6,437 nt of DNA, from contig SKWJ01000292.1 in assembly GCA_007128995.1 (NCBI GenBank), forward strand, positions 1-6,437, in the 5' to 3' direction. Under the pieces are notes generated by a model, which saw only the letters and a list, made by a program, of their open reading frames with translations, did no database searches and was not told where the DNA came from. Below, one piece after another: positions 1-6,328 of the stretch (positions within the stretch are counted from its first letter, which is position 1; each line of letters begins with the position of its first letter). The stretch comes from Paracoccaceae bacterium (GTDB taxonomy: Bacteria > Pseudomonadota > Alphaproteobacteria > Rhodobacterales > Rhodobacteraceae). Both the position numbers and the translations under genes were made by a program.

Positions 1-50
1 ATGAGACTGCTTGGTATATGTGTTCAGAGTGCCTGTAGGACACCAAATAG

Positions 51-467
51 ATGAAAAGACCCTCCACTGCTGATACCCCGCTGCAGCATCTTGCAGAACC
101 GGGATGCGCGGCTGCAGAAACACCCGACACGCTGCCGCTGATCGACCCGACCTCGCTGCAGGAATTCACGGAGCTTATGGGGACAGCACAGGCCAGATTT
201 TGGCTTCAAGAGTTTCGCGCTGAACTCTGCGCCGAATTCGCGCCCGGGTCCGAACCGAAACACCCGGAGAAGACCTTGCGCGAGCGGGTTCATCATTACT
301 GCGGGCGGGCCGGTTTCATAGGATTCTCCGCGCTTCATGCAGCCTGTGTCGATTTCCTTGAACACGCGGCAGCACCAGAAGACTCGACAACGGCGCATGA
401 CCGGATTCGTGTTCAAGCCGAGCGTGCTTGTGCTGAAATAGAACGACTTGACGTGCAGCGCAGCTGA
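51..467 (+). CDS. HPt (histidine phosphotransfer) domain protein, probable
   Basis: This encodes a 138-residue soluble protein with no signal peptide or membrane segment. Residues 30-135 read as a single HPt four-helix bundle. The key segment is HHYCGRAGFIGF at residues 81-92, followed by LHAACVDFLE (95-104). It matches the HPt pattern H-x-x-K-G-[SA]-[AS]-G-x-x-G, then L...C..LE, which places the phospho-accepting histidine at His81. The usual lysine or similar residue before the glycine is Cys84 here. Known HPt proteins carry phosphate between a hybrid kinase and a response regulator; which ones applies here cannot be seen. The first 29 residues look like a disordered tail. The ATG is preceded by TAGGA at 36-40, spaced 10 bases, and overlaps by ATGA a short frame ending at 54. 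The gene converges on tadC and is not part of that operon. The family call rests on the motif only. Confidence 0.72.
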   Translation: MKRPSTADTPLQHLAEPGCAAAETPDTLPLIDPTSLQEFTELMGTAQARFWLQEFRAELCAEFAPGSEPKHPEKTLRERVHHYCGRAGFIGFSALHAACVDFLEHAAAPEDSTTAHDRIRVQAERACAEIERLDVQRS

Positions 468-530
468 CAGGGCGTCCGACGCAGGGATGTCTGCGCAGGT
501 CGCCGTGTTGCACCCTGCTGCGGCCATATG
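468..530. other. Convergent intergenic gap between the HPt gene and tadC
   Basis: The 63 bases between the two stop codons hold several short GC-rich dyads: 477-484 with 491-502 (imperfect, bulged), and GCAGGG at 481-486 with CCCTGC at 513-518. None is followed by a run of T on either strand, so no intrinsic terminator can be called. Both transcripts must end here or read through into the opposing gene. Confidence 0.5.
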
Positions 531-1499
531 TCAGCCCTGCATGATCTGGATGATCATTGGCGCAAGGATGACCGCGAACAGCACCGGAAGGAAAAAGATG
601 ATCATCGGCACTGTCAATTTGGGTGGCAATGCAGCCGCTTTATGTTCGGCTTCCGACATCCTTGTCTCACGCGCCTCTTGCGACAGGACGCGCAGCGCCT
701 TGCCAAGTGATGTCCCGTGTTTTTCGGACTGTATCAGGCTGACGATCGCGGATTTCACGGCAGGAATATCGGTACGCCGTGCGAGATTCTCATAGGCGAT
801 GCGCCGATCCGGCAGATATGCCAATTCCGCTGTCGTCAAGGAAAGCTCCTCAGCGAGGGCAGGAGAATCGAGCCCGATTTCCTGAGTGACCTTGCGGAAT
901 GCAGCTTCGCTGCTCATGCCGGATTCCACACAGATCAACAGCAGATCCAGAGCATTCGGCCAAGCACGACGGATCGACAACTGTCGCTTCGTGATACGAT
1001 TGCGCAAGAACAGCATCGGCAGAAAATATCCGCCAAACGCACTGAGTATGACCCCTGCCGCAAGCACCGGCATTGGCAGATCCGGCTTCACGACGACAAA
1101 GACATAAAAGGCCGAAAGCCCGAGCATGGCCAAGGGGCATATCACCCGCATGGCCAGATACGTGATCACCGGCGACCTGCCGCGAAACCCGGCACGTTGC
1201 AGCAACTGGATCGTCTCACCGTTTTCTGCCTCGCGTGACAGATCAAGGCGCCGCACGATGTCCAGAAAAATCTTGCGTGGTTCACGGCGCAGCAGAGGCC
1301 GCACCATGGGGCCAGGTGCCTTGCTCATGGTATTCTTTGTACCGCGCAGATCGGCATGCGTGATCTGGCGCAACCTGACAAGATGTGCAGGTCTGCTCAG
1401 ATAAGGCCAGGCGACGGCAAGAACGGCCAGCCCCACTGCCAGCGCCGACAGCGCAGGGATGAGAAGGTCGGTCTGCAAGAATGGTGTAATGTCAGACAT
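531..1499 (-). CDS. tadC: TadC, Flp/Tad pilus inner-membrane platform protein (T2SSF family)
   Basis: This 322-residue protein belongs to the GspF/T2SSF family and has the layout of TadC. Hydrophobic segments lie at about residues 11-34, 111-137, 141-165 and 296-319. The cytoplasmic T2SSF domain occupies about 177-290, with the family-like PNALDLLLICVESGMS (181-196) and the later KHGTSLGKALRVLS (250-263). With TadB it is expected to form the inner-membrane platform that couples the TadA ATPase to extraction of Flp pilin subunits. The ATG lies 10 bases past the tadB stop; the ribosome site is weak (TTGGAC). The C-terminus runs straight from the last membrane span to QIMQG, which is usual for the family. 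It is the last gene of the operon here: no tadD or pseudopilin genes follow. Family identity is clear. TadC rather than TadB is chosen from its order, its length and the lack of a long linker. Confidence 0.93.
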   Translation of the reverse strand: MSDITPFLQTDLLIPALSALAVGLAVLAVAWPYLSRPAHLVRLRQITHADLRGTKNTMSKAPGPMVRPLLRREPRKIFLDIVRRLDLSREAENGETIQLLQRAGFRGRSPVITYLAMRVICPLAMLGLSAFYVFVVVKPDLPMPVLAAGVILSAFGGYFLPMLFLRNRITKRQLSIRRAWPNALDLLLICVESGMSSEAAFRKVTQEIGLDSPALAEELSLTTAELAYLPDRRIAYENLARRTDIPAVKSAIVSLIQSEKHGTSLGKALRVLSQEARETRMSEAEHKAAALPPKLTVPMIIFFLPVLFAVILAPMIIQIMQG

Positions 1500-1509
1500 G
1501 TCGGTCCAA

Positions 1510-2517
1510 TCAGAAATCGAAATTTATCATCTGGCGCATGATCGCGACCCCGCACAGCATCCAGAGTCCAGAGGCGATCAGAACAATATTCCCTGCCAGA
1601 GTCGAAAACAGCAGACCGACATACTCGGGCGATGACAGGAAAACGAGGAAGCACACAATCGGGGGCAGCGTCCCGATGATCACGGCCGATGCCTTGGCCT
1701 CGGAACTCATCGCACGGATCTTGCCACGCATCTTGGCACGGTCACGCAGCACGACAGACAGATTGCCCAGCGCTTCTGACAGGTTGCCACCGGTTTTGCT
1801 CTGGATCGTGATAACGATAGACAAAAATCGCGCCTCTTCCAGCTTGACACGTTCCGCCATGCGCTGGACGGCCTCTTCCACGGACAATCCCATGGTCAGG
1901 TCCTCGATCATCGTCTGGAATTCGGTTCTGACCGGCTCGGCGGAATCTGTTGCAACGATCCGCAGGCAATCCGTCAGCGGTATCCCCGATCGCACCCCAC
2001 GAACGATAATATCAACGGCATCGGGAAAGGCGGCGGTAAAAGCCACGCGGCGTTGCTTGATACGTCGTGCGATCAAGGCATGGGGAAACCATAGCCCCGC
2101 GGCCAGTCCAAAGCCACAGCTGGCGATGATCCCCATTCCGAACCCTGCCCAAAGCACCGCCGACACTGCAATCCCCGTGCCAAGGCTGACACCGGCATAG
2201 GTCGCGCGTGACCAGTGGCTCAGTCCCGCCTCATACAGGCGACTTGACAGCGACATACGCCCCTTGCTTTCGGCTTTTGCCTTCTCGTCGATTTCGCGCA
2301 ATGTTTCTTCGACCGACCGGCGCACATTGCGGGCACTGCCCGCGCCCTTGCCCCCTGCCGGATGGCCGGAACTGTCCTGCAGACCCAAAGCAAGGTTGCG
2401 GCGCTGTTTCAGGCGGCTGTGCCCGGACACTCCGGGCAGGAATATCGCCAGGATCAATGCCCCGACACTTGTCGCGACAAGGACGAACAGGACAAACGTT
2501 GCCAGCGCCGGGGTCAT
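1510..2517 (-). CDS. tadB: TadB, Flp/Tad pilus inner-membrane platform protein (T2SSF family)
   Basis: This 335-residue protein has one N-terminal membrane span (residues 5-27), then a charged cytoplasmic linker rich in Lys, Arg and Gly (30-95), two spans at about 107-148, a T2SSF domain at about 158-275 and two C-terminal spans (276-297, 309-328). The signature stretches are FPDAVDIIVRGVRSG (164-178) and KTGGNLSEALGNLS (241-254), both typical of TadB. It is the partner of TadC in the inner-membrane platform above the TadA ATPase. The reading frame stays open upstream to 2739, but that part would overlap tadA by about 185 bases and encodes a low-complexity, non-membrane sequence. The ATG at 2517 begins MTPALATF directly before the expected N-terminal span, so it is chosen. 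The ribosome site is weak (CTGGG just upstream), so translation may depend on coupling to tadA, 37 bases away. Confidence 0.93.
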   Translation of the reverse strand: MTPALATFVLFVLVATSVGALILAIFLPGVSGHSRLKQRRNLALGLQDSSGHPAGGKGAGSARNVRRSVEETLREIDEKAKAESKGRMSLSSRLYEAGLSHWSRATYAGVSLGTGIAVSAVLWAGFGMGIIASCGFGLAAGLWFPHALIARRIKQRRVAFTAAFPDAVDIIVRGVRSGIPLTDCLRIVATDSAEPVRTEFQTMIEDLTMGLSVEEAVQRMAERVKLEEARFLSIVITIQSKTGGNLSEALGNLSVVLRDRAKMRGKIRAMSSEAKASAVIIGTLPPIVCFLVFLSSPEYVGLLFSTLAGNIVLIASGLWMLCGVAIMRQMINFDF

Positions 2518-2535
2518 CTGCCCAGTATCCGCAAA

Positions 2536-2549
2536 GCGCGGGGCCGCGC
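2536..2549 (-). repeat. GC-only inverted repeat in the tadA-tadB gap
   Basis: GCGCG (2536-2540) and CGCGC (2545-2549) flank a four-base loop, GGGC. The dyad lies wholly inside the 37-base gap, 5 bases past the tadA stop and 18 bases before the tadB start. A transcript could form a short but tight stem here. No T-run follows, so it is not an intrinsic terminator. It could protect a 3' end or tune tadB initiation; that is inference. Confidence 0.4.
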
Positions 2550-2554
2550 GGCGA

Positions 2555-3967
2555 TCATAACACTGCCGATGCGGCGTCAAGCGCGCGCGCAAGCCGCACT
2601 TCTTCGCCGTAATAGCGGGCCTTGTCCCAGAATGCGGGCTTGCCGATACCGGTTCCACGATGGACGCCGATGATCTGGCCCTGCGCATCTTCGCCCAGCA
2701 TATCATAGACAAAGATATCCTGGGTGATGGGAACGTCACCCTCGAGGCCGAGAACCTCGGTGATATGGGTTATCCGTCGGGACCCGTCGCGCAGGCGCGC
2801 AGCCTGCACGATGATATCAACAGAATTGACCGCCATTTCTCGGATCGTCTTTACCGGCAGAGAGAAGCCACCCATCGTGATCATCGATTCCAGGCGTGAC
2901 AGGGCTTCCCTCGGGCTGTTGGCATGCAGCGTTCCCATTGATCCGTCATGCCCGGTATTCATGGCCTGTAGCAGATCGAATGCTTCGGCGCCACGCACCT
3001 CGCCGACAATTATGCGTTCGGGGCGCATCCGAAGGCAGTTGCGCACAAGGTCGCGCATGGTAATCTCGCCGATCCCCTCGATATTCGGCGGGCGTGTCTC
3101 CAGCCGCACGACATGGGGTTGTTGCAGTTGCAGTTCGGCAGAATCCTCGCAAGTTATGATGCGCTCATGATCATCGACATAGGCTGTCAGACAGTTGAGA
3201 AGCGTCGTCTTGCCTGATCCGGTGCCGCCAGATATCAACACGTTGCACCGAGTGCGGCCAATGATCTTGAGAATTTCTGCCCCTTCAGGACTGATCGCGC
3301 CAAGCTGGACCAGCTGATCCAGTGTCAGCTTGTCCTTTCTGAAACGCCGAATCGTCAGGGTAGCGCCGTCGATAGCAAGCGGCGGTGCAATCACGTTGAC
3401 CCTGCTGCCATCGGGCAACCGGGCATCACAGATCGGGCTGGATTCATCCACCCGCCGCCCGACCTGACTGACGATCCGCTGACAGATCTTGAGCAACTGC
3501 GTATTGTCGCGAAACCTGATATCGGTTTCCTGAACGCGTCCGCCCACCTCGATGTAAATGCGATTGGTCCCGTTGACCATGATGTCAGAGATATCATCGC
3601 GCGCAAGCAGCGGCTCCAGCGGACCATAGCCCAGAACATCATTGCAGATATCCTCGACAAGCTCATCCTGCTCCTTGGCCGAAAGCACTGTCTTCTGAAC
3701 TGCAAGAATATCGGCCGTGACGCTGGCGACTTCGCGCCTTGCATCAGCCTGATCCATCTCGGACAGGCTGGAGATGTCAATCGCTTCGATCAGGGTCGCG
3801 AAGATAACCTTCTTGAGATCAAAAAAAGACGCTGGCTTTTCAGATTGGGCTTTGACCGGGCCAGACTGGGTAGGGCGCTCTTTCGGCGCGGTCGCAACCA
3901 GACGAGGGGTGGTCGGGGGGCTGACCTCCAGAAGTTTCGTGCCTTGGCCCTGTCTTTTGCCGAACAT
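2555..3967 (-). CDS. tadA: TadA/CpaF, hexameric secretion ATPase of the Flp/Tad pilus
   Basis: This is a 470-residue PilT/VirB11-type ATPase that powers Flp pilus assembly at the cytoplasmic face of the inner membrane. The N-terminal 45 residues are Pro/Lys-rich and probably disordered. An N-terminal domain follows at about 48-215, containing the CpaF-typical GYGPLEPLL (113-121) and [10 protein letters not shown] (131-140). The RecA-like domain carries Walker [10 protein letters not shown] (247-255, Lys253), an Asp box with Glu274-Asp275, Walker [10 protein letters not shown] with catalytic Glu323, and a His box [12 protein letters not shown] (339-350). All catalytic elements are intact and the length is normal. 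The start chosen is the ATG at 3967, giving the familiar MFGKR beginning, with AGGA 10 bases upstream. A TTG at 4003 is also in frame but lies in the loop of an inverted repeat. The gene is separated from the preceding small gene by 56 bases, and the stop is 37 bases from tadB. Confidence 0.96.
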   Translation of the reverse strand: MFGKRQGQGTKLLEVSPPTTPRLVATAPKERPTQSGPVKAQSEKPASFFDLKKVIFATLIEAIDISSLSEMDQADARREVASVTADILAVQKTVLSAKEQDELVEDICNDVLGYGPLEPLLARDDISDIMVNGTNRIYIEVGGRVQETDIRFRDNTQLLKICQRIVSQVGRRVDESSPICDARLPDGSRVNVIAPPLAIDGATLTIRRFRKDKLTLDQLVQLGAISPEGAEILKIIGRTRCNVLISGGTGSGKTTLLNCLTAYVDDHERIITCEDSAELQLQQPHVVRLETRPPNIEGIGEITMRDLVRNCLRMRPERIIVGEVRGAEAFDLLQAMNTGHDGSMGTLHANSPREALSRLESMITMGGFSLPVKTIREMAVNSVDIIVQAARLRDGSRRITHITEVLGLEGDVPITQDIFVYDMLGEDAQGQIIGVHRGTGIGKPAFWDKARYYGEEVRLARALDAASAVL

Positions 3968-3988
3968 GCTGCAAGTATCCTGAAAGTG

Positions 3989-4019
3989 ACACTGGCTTGC
4001 CAATCAGCCCGGCCAGTGT
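3989..4019 (-). repeat. Perfect 8-bp inverted repeat between the small gene and tadA
   Basis: On the coding strand ACACTGGC and GCCAGTGT (plus-strand positions 4012-4019 and 3989-3996) flank a 15-base loop. The whole structure fits inside the 56-base gap upstream of tadA. The following bases (CACTTTCAGG) contain no terminator-like T-run. Possible roles are an RNA processing or stability element that separates tadA expression from the upstream genes, or an operator. An eight-base stem of this kind is expected by chance a few times in such a window, so its position is the main argument. Confidence 0.45.
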
Positions 4020-4023
4020 GTCG

Positions 4024-4227
4024 TCAGCTGAAAATAAAGTAGAAGATACCAACCCAGCTCAATGCGCCCAGAAAGACGCAGGGGACGATCCACCATCCGC
4101 TGGTGTCGCCGATATAATCATCCTGGGGCTGACAGCCGCGGATCAATGCAGGTTCGTCCACGTTTCGATTCTCCCAACTCGGTTGCTGATACAGGGTTGC
4201 GTCTCCGGTGTTGTCGCTTCGATCCAT
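4024..4227 (-). CDS. Small single-span membrane protein between tadZ and tadA, function unknown
   Basis: This encodes a 67-residue protein I do not recognise. Residues 1-44 are polar and acidic, with several Asp and Glu plus Asn/Gln. A single hydrophobic segment, WWIVPCVFLGALSWVGIFYF (about 45-64), runs almost to the C-terminus, giving a tail-anchored look. The frame carries a clear ribosome site, GAGGGA at 4235-4240, 7 bases before the ATG at 4227, so that start is chosen. An earlier ATG at 4242 overlaps the tadZ stop as ATGA and would add MRENK; it is the alternative. The gene sits in the same strand and operon as tadZ and tadA, which suggests a small accessory membrane subunit of the pilus machine. 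That role is inferred from position alone. The well-placed ribosome site, tight spacing and sharply defined membrane span argue that the gene is real. Confidence 0.75.
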   Translation of the reverse strand: MDRSDNTGDATLYQQPSWENRNVDEPALIRGCQPQDDYIGDTSGWWIVPCVFLGALSWVGIFYFIFS

Positions 4228-4234
4228 CTTGTTT

Positions 4235-4240
4235 TCCCTC
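4235..4240 (-). promoter_or_regulatory. Ribosome binding site of the small membrane protein gene
   Basis: GAGGGA on the minus strand overlaps the tadZ stop codon (TGAGGGA) and lies 7 bases before the ATG at 4227. It decides the start in favour of 4227 over the ATG at 4242, which has no comparable site. Confidence 0.65.
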
Positions 4241-5549
4241 ATCCCGCAAATCGCCACGGCATTGTGAACCAGTGCTCTTTCTGACCGACACCGCCGGATC
4301 TGTGCGTTTGGCGCATGTCAAGTTCTCGTGCCAGATCTGCAATCGCCCGACTTGCTGCACATCTGGGCGTTTCTTCCGTGATCAACCGTCCGTCACAGGC
4401 CGCTTTCGCAAAAGCCTGAGGATCGAACCCGATCTGTGTCTTGATCTCGACATCCAACGCGCCGGCAAAATCAGCCGTAGAAATGCCGGCGCGCCGCGCA
4501 ATCCCCATCTGGTTCAGCACCAACTTCGGCGGTGCGTCATTCGGCCGCGAATTGCGGAAAATATCAAACAGGCATTTTGCATTGCGCAGATTAGCAAGAT
4601 CGGGTGCGGCCACGATCACAAGATCATCGACAGAATCGAGCGCGGCCTTCATCCACGGTGATTGCAGATGCGGCAAATCCAGCACCACGATCGGAAACAT
4701 CTCGCGGCAGATGTCGAGAAGCTTTTCCACGGCATCCGGGTCCGGCGGGGTAACATCATGCATGCGGCCAGACGCGGGAAGAACATGCAGATAGGGTCCC
4801 TTCTGGATCAATGTCCGCTCCAGCAGCGCCTGATCAAGTCGTTCGACATCTGTCATCTGTTCAGCAAATCCTGCCGACGGGATCAGATCGAGATTCAGCG
4901 CCGCAGTGCCAAACTGAAGATCCAGATCGGCCAGCATGACTGGCCCCTTGCGCTGTTCGCCCATGCGCCACGCGACATTCTGCGCCAATGTTGACGACCC
5001 GACGCCCCCTTTCGCACCCAGAAACCCGCACACACGCCCCAGGCGCGGCGCCACCGCCCCGGAATAAAGCTTCAGGACAGCCGCGATGACCAGCAAGCTG
5101 TCAACCGGCGCAACCAGATAATCCGACACGCCCCGGCCAATGACTTCACGGTACAGGGCTATGTCATTCGCCTGCCCGATAACGATAACCTTGGTATCCG
5201 CGTCGCAGACGCTCGCAAGCTGGTCAAGCTCTGCCAGAAGCGCGTCATCCTGGGTCGCGGTTTCCACAATCAGGACATCGGGCGTCGGCATCCGCGCGCA
5301 GTATTTATAGGCCGCTTCGAAGCCTCCGCTCTGGATAGTCGACGCTGCGCGCGACAATCTGCGATCGCGCATCGCGGCGCTCAGGGCTGCGCTGGGGGCT
5401 TCGCTGACGCAGAACACTCCGATCGAAATGCGCGGTGTGTGTCCGGCCAGGGCACCAGCGTCCGGCATGCACCGCATATCCGGGCCGAGCAGCAACGGCT
5501 GTTCTACCGCCATCCCTTTCAGATTGTCAGAGCCAACAACGCGGTTCAT
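4239..5549 (-). CDS. tadZ: TadZ/CpaE, ParA/MinD-like localisation ATPase of the Flp/Tad pilus
   Basis: This 436-residue protein has the two-domain build of TadZ/CpaE. Residues 40-160 form an atypical receiver domain: in PDVLIVET the position of the phospho-acceptor aspartate is Glu96, so it probably cannot be phosphorylated. Residues 171-420 form a SIMIBI-class ATPase with a deviant P-loop, FLGAKGGVGSST (176-187). Signature Lys180 is kept, but the second lysine of KGGxGKT is Ser185. The switch-like MLADLDLQFG (205-214) and VVLDLPH follow. TadZ proteins localise the pilus machine at the pole or membrane and recruit TadA. The ATG at 5549 overlaps the cpaB stop as ATGA and has a strong ribosome site (AGGTGGA, 6 bases upstream). 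The first 40 residues precede the receiver fold and look unstructured. The C-terminus ends in a short basic and aromatic tail. Family identity is secure; its ATPase activity is uncertain because of the altered P-loop. Confidence 0.94.
   Translation of the reverse strand: MNRVVGSDNLKGMAVEQPLLLGPDMRCMPDAGALAGHTPRISIGVFCVSEAPSAALSAAMRDRRLSRAASTIQSGGFEAAYKYCARMPTPDVLIVETATQDDALLAELDQLASVCDADTKVIVIGQANDIALYREVIGRGVSDYLVAPVDSLLVIAAVLKLYSGAVAPRLGRVCGFLGAKGGVGSSTLAQNVAWRMGEQRKGPVMLADLDLQFGTAALNLDLIPSAGFAEQMTDVERLDQALLERTLIQKGPYLHVLPASGRMHDVTPPDPDAVEKLLDICREMFPIVVLDLPHLQSPWMKAALDSVDDLVIVAAPDLANLRNAKCLFDIFRNSRPNDAPPKLVLNQMGIARRAGISTADFAGALDVEIKTQIGFDPQAFAKAACDGRLITEETPRCAASRAIADLARELDMRQTHRSGGVGQKEHWFTMPWRFAG
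4458..4493 (-). repeat. Perfect 10-bp inverted repeat inside tadZ
   Basis: CGCGCCGGCA (4458-4467) and TGCCGGCGCG (4484-4493) are exact reverse complements separated by 16 bases. They lie in the last fifth of the tadZ coding sequence, over codons for Ala, Arg and Gly. The transcript could fold into a very stable stem here. A GC-rich genome and Ala/Gly codons raise the chance of such a match arising without function. Confidence 0.4.
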
Positions 5550-6328
5550 CGCAGATCCACCTGTTCCACCACCCCACCACGCGAAATCCGGATCGTCGTC
5601 GGGGCCGCTGCGACCGGTTGGTGCATGATCCGCCGTTCTTCCGCATTGTCCGCAAAAGCGCGCAGGGCAAGCGAAAGCAGGCCCGAAGCTTCCCCCGCGG
5701 TCACGATTTCGACCTCACTTGCCTCCAACTCCAGTGTGGCAGTCTTGCCCAGCACTGTTTCGCTGTTTCGGGTATCAGTGCTTTGGTCGATCGCAAGAAC
5801 CCGGACATTGCTCAGGATCGTCTCGCTGACCATTTCTGACTGCCCAGAAGGCCCTTGCCTGCTGAAGGTTCGCAAGACATCGACATGATCATTCGGCATG
5901 ATAAACCCGCCTGCGGTGCTTTCGACCGAAATACGCACGGCCACAGCACGTTTGCCCGGCTCCAGCAAGACAGACAGATAGCCGCCCTGCGCCTGAATCA
6001 GCTTGTCAGCGCGAAGCGGCTCGCCCGCTGTCAACGCAATCCGCACCATCTGGCCAGAAAATGCCTCGGGTGCGCCCGGCTGTGCATCGCGGCGCATTGC
6101 GCCGGCCAGCAACAGCTCTTCCGGCCAGGATTGCCAACGCAGATCACCCGGGCGCAGCACAGCGCCCGCTGGAAGATCACGGTCAGCAACAAGTATTTCG
6201 ACCCGCGGAATGGGCTGTTCTGCCACAACCACAGATGGCAGTGGCTGCGACGCGGTCATCGTGGTCGATATCCACGCCGCAGCCCCGCCTGAACCAATGG
6301 CACCAAGAACTATGAGAGTGCGCAGCAT
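5546..6328 (-). CDS. cpaB: CpaB/RcpC, Flp/Tad pilus assembly protein with SAF domain
   Basis: This 260-residue protein has an N-terminal signal or anchor segment (residues 3-21, LRTLIVLGAIGSGGAAAWI). A SAF-like domain follows at about 43-112 with VADRDLPAGAVLRPGDLRW (47-65) and the closing GEPLRADKL (102-110). An RcpC/CpaB domain at about 118-225 contains GKRAVAVRIS (125-134) and GGFIMPNDHVDVL (140-152), then TLELEASEVEIVTAGEASG. CpaB acts in the periplasm, where in known systems it works with the secretin pore. The ATG at 6328 is the only plausible start: upstream in this frame only seven codons precede a stop. A purine-rich GGAGAAAGG lies 12-20 bases upstream, a little far. The stop overlaps the tadZ start as ATGA. 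The length is on the short side for the family, and the secretin gene normally found next to it is missing. Confidence 0.92.
   Translation of the reverse strand: MLRTLIVLGAIGSGGAAAWISTTMTASQPLPSVVVAEQPIPRVEILVADRDLPAGAVLRPGDLRWQSWPEELLLAGAMRRDAQPGAPEAFSGQMVRIALTAGEPLRADKLIQAQGGYLSVLLEPGKRAVAVRISVESTAGGFIMPNDHVDVLRTFSRQGPSGQSEMVSETILSNVRVLAIDQSTDTRNSETVLGKTATLELEASEVEIVTAGEASGLLSLALRAFADNAEERRIMHQPVAAAPTTIRISRGGVVEQVDLR
5556..5562 (-). promoter_or_regulatory. Ribosome binding site of tadZ
   Basis: AGGTGGA on the minus strand lies within the 3' end of cpaB, 6 bases before the tadZ ATG. It supports the start at 5549, which shares ATGA with the cpaB stop. Confidence 0.6.

Noticed and set aside
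468..530. Bidirectional terminator between the HPt gene and tadC
   Set aside because: The stems are short or bulged, and neither strand has a T-run after them.
717..1238. Plus-strand open frame opposite tadC (173 codons)
   Set aside because: It is antisense to a clear tadC, and its product has no recognisable domain. It is an open frame produced by GC-rich coding on the other strand.
1538..2200. Plus-strand open frame opposite tadB (220 codons)
   Set aside because: It is antisense to tadB; the product is Ser/Arg/Pro/Thr-rich with no fold signature.
2518..2739. A longer tadB reading frame starting inside tadA
   Set aside because: The added 74 residues overlap tadA heavily, lack family features, and come before the expected N-terminal membrane span.
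3968..4003. A TTG start adding 12 residues to TadA
   Set aside because: The ATG at 3967 gives the typical MFGKR beginning, while the TTG lies in the loop of the inverted repeat.
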